This document shows, piece after piece, positions 36,823-43,367 of a DNA stretch of 43,367 nt. The notes beneath the pieces are model-generated. The model saw nothing but the letters and a program-made list of their open reading frames with translations, was not told the origin of the DNA and ran no database searches. Source of the stretch: Chara braunii (Eukaryota; Streptophyta; Charophyceae; Charales; Characeae); contig BFEA01000058.1 in NCBI GenBank assembly GCA_003427395.1, positions 2,966,121 through 3,009,487 of the forward strand, in the 5' to 3' direction. Each line of letters starts with the position of its first letter. Position 1 is the stretch's first letter. Made by a program: the position numbers and the translations under genes.

Positions 36823-38046
36823 GGTAGCTCTTTTTCTACAAAGAGCTTACTTTAGTTTCACCCAGGCTCGACTGTCGGGTATGTTAACACAAATAGAAGA
36901 GGAAGGAAAGAACAATGTTTCCTGTTGGAGCAAGGTCTTTGCATATCTGAAAAGGAAACAAAGAAATATGTTAGGACCGCGGGAGAAAGAAACTTAAGAA
37001 CCACCGCGTAGTCCATAGTTGTCCATGGCTTTCGGATGGAAGGCCACAATGATAAGTGAGTTATGTCTCGTCTATACAAGCGCCAAAGCGGTGCGCTTAT
37101 CTCCAAGAGAGAAGATGCAATGACTGAGAGTAGGGGGATTATGAATTTCCCTAAAGGCGACTTAGGACATAGGCACGAGACTCCTTGAGAGAAGGAGAGA
37201 GTGATAGACGACATAGGGTAGGATTGTGAGAATAACGCTAGGGGTTGGACCTGGGATGCCGGTCCCAGAACTCACTACCCATGTCTAAGGGCTTGACCCT
37301 TAGATATCAATATGTGGGGAATCGAGTGGGGGTGTTGAATCTTTGTTGACCTGTGTGTGTGCAGGTTCGGACTCGTTTTACTGCTGCATTGGAAGAAAAG
37401 GATCTACAAAAGGACCCAAACTTTCTGTTATCTCTCGATAACACGTCGGTTGTTACCGATTCAACTTTCCCCTTTGACTTGATACCCACCTCTAAAGTCA
37501 AACCCTGTGGTCAGTAAAACTGTCACATATGGTCATTGCCTAAATGGTCCTGGTCACTCTCAAGGGTCCTTTGTAGAAACGTGAGGGGGTTGGGCTTACG
37601 TCTCAGGAAAGACAAGGCTGTCATGCATGGTTTGGGAAGTGAGGGACAAGGTTAGTGGTTGATGGTTGACACCGTTAGTGCATGGCATGTGAACTGTCTT
37701 TGCATTATTCTGTGCAGTTCTGTCTTGTGCGTGATTTTAGATTGGACCTGGTCTGTTGAAGAGTCTCGCACACACAACGCTTGTGAAAGTGGAAAGGGTT
37801 CTCGACGGTAATACTTCCATATTCTTCATATGTCCAACTTAACTTCTATACTATTCTGATGTTCATCTAAGTCATAAGCTGATAGGAAAGATAGGACGCT
37901 CTTTGGTAGGATGATGATTTGATTAATATTAGTCAAGAGAATAATACATTACGCAGTAGCGGAAACAGACTGCCTTTTAAAAGTTCAACCTGAATATCTA
38001 ATGGGTCAGTTCTGGGTGTCTTACCACGCGTACCCCATTTTATGCT
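36823..38046. other. Unassigned sequence upstream of the gag remnant
   Basis: No gene is seen. An 18-base word at 37820-37837 (TATTCTTCATATGTCCAA) recurs at 41314-41331. The region may be the leader of the element whose gag follows, but no LTR or primer-binding site is visible. Confidence 0.35.
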
Positions 38047-38400
38047 ACAGCGATCGAGCAAATAGAGGAGGAAGTTGGTTATTTGGAGTGTTTAAAAGGG
38101 ACGTATATTAGTCTTAAGCGAACAAAAGAGTGGCTAGAGAAGTTAGGAGGAAAAGTGACATGGGGAGTGAGAGTAAAAAAATTTAAGAGGCTCCCTGAGC
38201 TCTCAATTGTTGATGGATTTGAAGACAGGAGAGATTGGATGCCTCTACTGGAGACTATTCTTGAGGTTGGAAGAGCAAGAGAGAAAGACTCTACTGTGAT
38301 GATAAAATCCCTGCTTTTGAGTACCTTCGAGCACAAGTTCGAAATCCTTGATTATGTCCAACCTGAGATCTACCTTTCAGATGTTGCCTATGATGGTTAA
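38047..38400 (+). pseudogene. Unrecognised protein fragment before the gag remnant
   Basis: The frame is open from at least 38047 to TAA 38398-38400. It is protein-like: EQIEEEVGYLECLKGTYIS, a Lys-rich helix (RTKEWLEKLGGKVTWGVRVKKF), LETILEVGRAREKDSTVM, then FEILDYVQPEIYL. The first ATG-like codon is TTG, so the start is uncertain. It lies on the same strand as and upstream of the gag frame and is likewise AT-rich, so it probably belongs to the same element or to a gene captured by it. I recognise no domain; the antisense frame is a shadow. Confidence 0.4.
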
Positions 38401-38456
38401 CAATCCCTAACTTGGTTGAACAATTAACGTTTGGAATTGTACTGGAATGAAGAACA

Positions 38457-38963
38457 GTCAAGATAGAAGGGACTCTTCGGATCTCTGACAGAAACCTTTC
38501 TACCTTGGATAAGCTTGAGTTCTTGCAACCTTTTCTTGATCAGATGAGAGATTTTGCCCTGAGAGCTGTCACTGATCAGACTGAAATTAACTATTTATTA
38601 AAGGTGGTGAAAGTGAGAACTGCTAAAAGAATATCATATCACTCTTCTAGAGAATGAGTCTTTCTTGCCAGAAGGATCAACAACGTGTTGTAAGCAATGC
38701 AATTTGACTATGAGATCATAGACTTGACTCGATATTTTATGATTTGGGGTACTGTAAAAGGATATAGTAGAAGATTGAGTATGGATGATGAAAGAAAGTT
38801 GATTGAAGATTACATTGGAAGACTGAAAATTATTGCATTACCATTGATCACTACCCAGTCTATTATTGCTTACACTCTCTATGTACAAAATTATCAAGGG
38901 GTAGAACAAACAAGGGACGAGAGAAACAAACCTGTATCTCTTGCGCGAAGGGTGAAAAATTAA
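38457..38963 (+). pseudogene. Unrecognised protein fragment with two nonsense codons
   Basis: One frame is kept across 38457-38963 with a TGA near 38655 and a TAA near 38691: LSTLDKLEFLQPFLDQMRDFAL, INYLLKVVKVRTAKRISYHSSRE, stop, VFLARRINNVL, stop, then FDYEIIDLTRYFMIWGTVKGYSRRL and KLIEDYIGRLKIIALPL. Helical, Leu/Lys/Arg-rich. It follows the previous fragment with a frame change and precedes gag by only 60 bp. It may be an N-terminal extension of gag or a separate element ORF. No family assignment. Confidence 0.4.
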
Positions 38964-39024
38964 AAAATAAGAAAAGGGAGGACAGAAGTGACAGAGAGAG
39001 AGAATAAAATATCATGGAGAGTCT

Positions 39025-40194
39025 ATGGTCAAGATGGCATCACGAGGGAGACCGAGTTTTTCTGCAGGGACTAATGAGAAGACTCTGATAGGTGTTATAC
39101 GGGAACTGGTAGAGAGAGTTGACACTATAAAAGGAGGGTCAGATATCGCAAGAGCAAAGAGACCAAATTAGAGAATTTTCTGTTTCAGAGGACCTCAAGT
39201 AAACGATTTCCTTGATGAGTATGAACTATTTGGGTTCAGCTATGGCTGGACAGACAAGCAATGACTTAAGCACCTTCTATCTTACTGTGACACTGACTCG
39301 AGGTTGGCTGTTCAAGAGTTGATGGAAGGGGTCACTACATGGGAAGAAGTCAAAGAAAGAATGAAAAGATAATTTGAGAAAGACTTTGTTTCAACTACAA
39401 CCAAGGATTTACTCAACATTAGAAGAGTTAAGTATGACACTTTCAATGTTTTTCTTTAGACCTTCATCTGAACAACAAGAAAAATCTCATATTTGGATGA
39501 AACCCGGAGATGCCATATATTTCTGACTAATTTTACTGACACTGAAAGGCGGACGGTTCTTAATCAGGCTCAACATTATGCTCTCAGATGGGATGAAATG
39601 GTTGCAATTGTCAGAACCTTGTCTACGGTCTCTCACAAGAAGTGGTCACTTGACCAGATCAGTACGTTCGCCAAAGACTGGGAGACAGAGAATGGTTTGT
39701 GTAGAGAAAACAATCCGAATGATGATAATATTATTCAAAGGGTTATAACCAACTATATGCATGTCAATCATGCTGTGGATGAGAAAGGGAAGAAAAAGGT
39801 GGAAAGTGATGACGATGAAGACGACGATGATGATGATGATGATGGTTATGGTAAAAAAGGAGGGGATTCCTCCAGATCAAGGAAAAATGGAGGGAATGGT
39901 GAAAAAGGAAACAGAGAGAGAAGAAAGTACAACGAGCGACCAAATAAGAAATTTGTCTGCTATTATTGTGGTGAAGGAGGGTATACTACCACTTACTGTA
40001 AGCCACTGGAAGAGGACGTGAGGAGTGGGGTGACAAAGAAGGATGCAATGAGTCATGTTTGTGATAGTTCATGGAACAAATTAGATCCGAGGCATCCTGG
40101 AGGTATGCGACTTCCCGACCTGTCGTGGGGCATCTTGAGAGGTATAGCACGCGTGCACGGCCGGAGTGGTGACCGGTTCTTTTTCAGAGATTAA
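39025..40194 (+). pseudogene. Ty3-type gag with five nonsense codons and no frameshift
   Basis: A single frame from ATG 39025 is interrupted by TAG 39169, TGA 39262, TAA 39370, TAG 39457 and TGA 39469 (first bases), then open for 233 codons. The capsid part reads FRGPQVNDFLDEYELFGFSYGW, LLSYCDTDSRLAVQEL, TWEEVKERMKR and LNIRRVKYDTFN, the gag pattern of the Ty3 class to which the pol at 12592-17301 also belongs. Then come an Asp run (EDDDDDDDD), a basic Gly-rich segment and a zinc knuckle CYYCGEGGYTTTYC, in which the His of CCHC is Tyr. After about 40090 the sequence no longer resembles gag and grades into the LTR region of the next element. Confidence 0.78.
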
Positions 40195-40262
40195 ATCCTG
40201 CGTGACACGACCGTGAGGTTCAGCGCTCCTCAGCGGGGTGCGGGACCGCCATGCGTGACAGG

Positions 40263-40279
40263 TAGCGCCGTTGCCGGGG
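40263..40279 (+). other. Primer-binding site for tRNA-Asp
   Basis: TAGCGCCGTTGCCGGGG differs by one base from TGGCGCCGTTGCCGGGG, the complement of the 3' end of plant tRNA-Asp, a common primer in plant Ty3 elements. It lies two bases after a CA that can be an LTR end, as expected for minus-strand primer annealing. Confidence 0.65.
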
Positions 40280-40889
40280 ACCTTCGGTTGCCTGCCGGGG
40301 TCCTATGCGAACGGACCTGGGTCTGGTAAATTGAAGCCCCAGCAAAACGACAAAGTAGAATGCCATGTAGCTTCCACTAGTTAATAAGGGTAGCTATTTG
40401 GGATAATTGGTAGTCTGTAAGAATGAGCTCCTTTTGATGTAAGATGAGTACTAGTTAAAGGCTTGTGAGCCTTAATCGACATTTCTATCACTTTCTCAAG
40501 GAGGTAGTTGTTCATGAGTTTGTTCATGGAGGGGAGTATGCAAATAGCGGTTGAGGATCACGAAGTTTTCACGAAAGAAGGGTCGGTAGGGATAGCGGAT
40601 AAGCCGATTGACACAGTAGAATTTGACGATTTATTGTTGAATCTGCACAAGAGGTTTTTTGACTGCGCTAATTCCTTCCAACCATAGTATTTTTCATCTC
40701 TACGTTTAACCTCGCGTACTCCCGTTTTTGAAGTCTTTAATTAAAGATCCTCTTGATAAGTAGTTAAGTATATCATATTACACCACAAAAACTTAGATTC
40801 CTTAATAAGGGTACGTATCGCTATACATAGACGATACCTTAATCAGTAGGTGGATAGGGAGGTGCGCCGAGTAGCATCTTTCTCCAGCC

Positions 40890-41336
40890 ATGCCACGCGG
40901 ATCAGGAGCTGGAAGGGGAAGAGGTGGTCAACAGGGAAAAGCCGCAGAGAGACCTATTGATTTAACAAAAGAAAGAAAGGAGCGAGAGGAAGAAGATGAG
41001 GAAAAGGAGAAATGGGAGAGAATGAGATTGAGGCGACATCAAGAAGATCTACGCGAGTGAACGCCATCTCCTGGGAAGATGGCTTACTACTCTTATAAGT
41101 ACGAACAACGTTACGGCTCCCCGCCGCCACGCTTTGAGTCACTCTCTCGTACTTTCTCTTCCCCCTCTTCTTCTATGGCATGTCGGCTTCAGCAGTTGAA
41201 TGTCCTTCCTCAGCCACCTCGACTTGCTCTTTCGCCGCCGCCGCATGTACCTGACCCTTCCGTAGTGTCTCAAGCTGCACTTGCGGATCATCGATTATGT
41301 ATCACCCTGACACTATTCTTCATATGTCCAATATAA
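40890..41336 (+). pseudogene. Gag N-terminal region of the truncated LTR element
   Basis: ATG at 40890 opens a frame reading MPRGSGAGRGRGGQQGKAA, then a very charged helix (ERKEREEEDEEKEKWERMRLRRHQEDLRE) to TGA 41058-41060. The same frame continues TPSPGKMAYYSYKYEQRYG and a Ser/Pro-rich part to 41336. The stop is probably a mutated Arg codon (CGA to TGA), since the frame is kept. An Arg/Gly-rich start followed by a coiled-coil-like charged segment is common in Ty3 gag proteins. It lies 610 bp after the primer-binding site, a normal leader length. No capsid or zinc knuckle is seen. Confidence 0.45.
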
Positions 41337-42930
41337 TTATACAGACTGATTTCATACCTATTGTATAAAGGGATCATTTAATGATGTCGTCCCATCAACA
41401 CGAAGCTTGACCGAGATAAGTGATGATTTAGCATTTATCTAAATCATCAGACAAAAACACCCGCGAGGGGGAATAAGTCACGATGATTTTTATACTTCTT
41501 CCCTTGTCAGTAACAATACCCATGACGAGGGGTGTTCGTCTGGGAAGAAAAAGAGGAGTTGAGGAAAGGTGTTATCATTTCCTTAAGGATAAGCGATATA
41601 GATAGGTGTGAGGCGATTCCTATGGGTTTTTCATCCTGAATAGGCACAAATTTCTCTTCATAAGTAAGGGTACCAATCAATCGGCTATAACAAGAGAAGG
41701 GTAGGAGAGTTCTAGTAACATGCCAATGAGTGGAAGACACACCTAGGGACACAAGGGGGACTAAATATAGGTAGAGTCAGTAGGGAACCTCGTTTGCTGT
41801 GGATTCCTAATAAAAGTCCAGTGTTAGGAAAAAGTCAATGTAAGCCAAGTCCGTCCATGAGAGAAATTTAGAGGTCGATTTCGTCTATAAAGGGCGGTCA
41901 AGGGCTCTTGGTCCCGAGTGCAGTCAGTAAGGCGGTGAGGAGTTCGGTGTTGAATCATCCTGTTTATGTTTAACTTGCTGACAAGATTCAGGTATGAGGC
42001 TATCTGTTAGAACTCATCTACTCCAAGATCATCTGCCTGAATCTAAGTGTTTAAATTCCTTCGCGTTAAGACCATTCGTTGGGCTTATCTATATAAAGGT
42101 ATCCATTCGTGCCACGTTTACTTGAGTCAAGTATATCTAATATTAATCATATGAGACTATATATCTGATGCATTTTTATTCATGGTTGTTCACCAAGTTA
42201 CCCATCTGAGTTTATTTGTTTAAAACTAAGCGCCTTAATCCTTCCTTATGAGTTAATCAAATATGACCATCCGTTTATATCAATTTCACTTGAATTTATA
42301 TGATTGAACCTATATAGTTGGTTTGGTTTCCTATTAAAGAGTAGAAGTGTTACGCAGAATCTACGTTCGACGCGGGTTCGGAGGTGAATGGAGTGACCAA
42401 CTTCTTGGGAGAAGAGATTCTCTCGAGAAATGGTTAATGTGTAAAGTCTACTCTTGGGGGAGTTGCAATCCTAAAGTTATCCCTTCCCTGAAAGATGGAT
42501 TGAATGAGCTATAAATTCGTCTTTTAAAAGTAGTAGTGAGACCCGCGTCGGGACTATATTCCTGGTCCATAGTGGGGTGTTGTCACCTGACCCTTTGAGG
42601 AGAGGTGACTACATTACTATTAAGAAGGAGGAAAGTATTTTAGCATTGTTAGACTATGGTCTATAAAGGAGGCGACTACTACCTGCCGCAAGGAAGCAGG
42701 GGGTGATGCCCCAACTATCTTTGTGTCGAGTGGGTTCATCTACACAAGATGGGATATGGACCCTGGAACGTGTATGGTGGGGTTATCTACTAATGGACAA
42801 GAGTCTGCAAGGAACAAATATTGGAATCGGAGGGTGAAGCAGTGAGACTAAGTCCTTGAGCGGGCTCGGGAGTCTAAGATGCTAACCCTTTTAAGGGATT
42901 ACACTACCCCTTGACACAACCTATTATTGT
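41337..42930. other. Unassigned sequence; one perfect hairpin
   Basis: TGATGATTTAG (41421-41431) and CTAAATCATCA (41439-41449) form a perfect 11-bp stem with a 7-base loop. Otherwise AT-rich, with short TTATC/ATAAG words, no coding frame of note and no recognisable repeat. Confidence 0.4.
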
Positions 42931-42932
42931 AT

Positions 42933-43160
42933 CCCGATGCCCTTTCGGTGTTTCGGTACCGAAAAAACACTTCGGGATTTTCTTGTTTTACTTAGTTTAT
43001 TTTCTATATATAGAACATTATATCCCGATGCGCTTTCGGGGTTACAATACCGAAAACGCACTTCGTGATTTCGGTGTTTTACTTAGCTCATTTTTTACAG
43101 ATGGAACATTATATCCCGATGCGCTTTCGGTGTTTCGGTACGGAAAACGCACTTTGGGAT
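42933..43160 (-). repeat. Nested-palindrome satellite, three units, reverse orientation
   Basis: Three units start with CCCGATGC at 42933, 43024 and 43115, exactly 91 bp apart. Each contains CTTTCGGTGTTTCGGTACCG-type centres and ends in CGCACTT-GGGAT, the reverse complement of the unit at 1385-2960. The spacer (GGTGTTTTACTTAG) is the reverse complement of the end of spacer class C (CTAAGTAAAACACC). Confidence 0.88.
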
Positions 43161-43196
43161 TTCGGTGTTTTACTTTGTACATTTCTAGGTTGTTTT

Positions 43197-43277
43197 ACCG
43201 GACGTCCAGGACCCTTGGGTTGTCGGACCGGACGTCTGGTCGCGGTCTCGGACCGGACAAGGGTTGTCCGACCTAGC
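43197..43277. repeat. CCGGAC-rich short repeats
   Basis: TCGGACCGGAC occurs at 43223-43233 and 43248-43258, with CCGGACGTCC and GTTGTCCGACC around them, so inverted GTCGGAC/GTCCGAC words flank a short segment. It directly precedes the A26 run. The origin is unclear. Confidence 0.5.
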
Positions 43278-43279
43278 GC

Positions 43280-43305
43280 AAAAAAAAAAAAAAAAAAAAA
43301 AAAAA
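43280..43305 (+). repeat. A26 homopolymer run
   Basis: Twenty-six A, then G and nine T. It could be a retroposon tail, but the sequence before it (CCGGAC-rich) is not a recognisable SINE or LINE end. Confidence 0.85.
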
Positions 43306-43367
43306 GTTTTTTTTTAAAAACATCATGTGGCTTCTACCTTGCATAAGGTGTATGCCACCAAAATTTT

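Larger units (their letters stand above)
40259..41336 (+). mobile_element. 5' end of another LTR retrotransposon, truncated
   Basis: A possible LTR 3' end (GCGTGACA, ending in CA at 40260) is followed after two bases by a primer-binding site and, 610 bp later, by a gag-like start. The LTR's 5' limit is not determined; it lies somewhere after about 40080, where gag homology of the previous element stops. Nothing after 41336 is recognisable as its continuation. Confidence 0.55.

Noticed and set aside
39025-40194. Alternative genetic code explaining in-frame stops
   Set aside because: All three stop codons appear in frame in several elements and other elements show frameshifts, which fits pseudogene decay better than reassignment.
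40200-40280. A tRNA-Asp gene on the minus strand
   Set aside because: Only the 3' end complement is present; no D-arm or anticodon arm follows in the right order, so it is a primer-binding site rather than a gene.
43280-43305. Poly-A tail of a processed pseudogene or SINE
   Set aside because: No recognisable retroposon body precedes it within the window and it is followed by a T9 run; recorded only as a homopolymer.

Overview
This is a eukaryotic, repeat-dominated window. I find no convincing host gene: nearly everything I recognise is decayed retrotransposon, satellite or fold-back DNA. Three observations point to the green lineage. There is a Penelope-like element (PLE) with the GIY-YIG endonuclease N-terminal to the reverse transcriptase and a CxC linker; such elements are known as Chlamys in green algae, spike mosses and slime molds and as Naiad in invertebrates. 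There are plant-type TTTAGGG telobox words. There is a primer-binding site for tRNA-Asp of the kind common in plant Ty3 elements. A large, repeat-rich streptophyte alga (Chara-like) is my best guess, at low confidence; the pol of the first Ty3 element also resembles a class abundant in fungi.

Layout. 1-1380: unassigned, with one solitary hairpin repeat and one inverted repeat. 1385-2960: a satellite of nested palindromes with a higher-order period of about 402 bp. 2961-6823: no recognisable gene. 6824-10420: the decayed PLE (SAP-like segment, GIY-YIG, CxC linker, RT). 11200-17301: a decayed, AT-rich Ty3/gypsy pol (protease, RT, RNase H, integrase, GPY/F module), preceded by an unrecognised domain present three times in tandem. 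17383-20490: a macrosatellite of about 1.3-kb purine-rich units separated by (AATC)n palindromes. 20704-20970: a cluster of palindromes.

20990-30690: two copies of one GC-rich Ty3/gypsy family in opposite orientation. The left copy (+) stops in the protease and is joined directly to the right copy (-), which stops inside integrase. This makes an inverted repeat with arms of about 3.5 kb and a loop of about 2.3 kb. The right copy keeps an open 656-codon gag and carries a 254-bp insertion, flanked by a 12-bp direct repeat, that the left copy lacks. 30691-34215: purine-rich sequence, a fold-back element and three tandem (ATT)n-bearing units. 34688-35209: an unrecognised 173-aa ORF. 36748-36822: a degenerate tRNA-Ile-like sequence. 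38047-40194: a Ty3-type gag with many nonsense codons and no frameshift in its main part. 40259-41336: the 3' end of an LTR, a primer-binding site, a leader and the start of another gag. 42933-43160: the nested-palindrome satellite again, in the opposite orientation and with a 91-bp period.

No genes here work together in a pathway. The common thread is mobile-element decay: many inactivating changes in the pol and gag copies look like C-to-T or G-to-A transitions (Trp to stop, Asp to Asn, His to Tyr, Arg to Cys), while the reading frame is otherwise kept.
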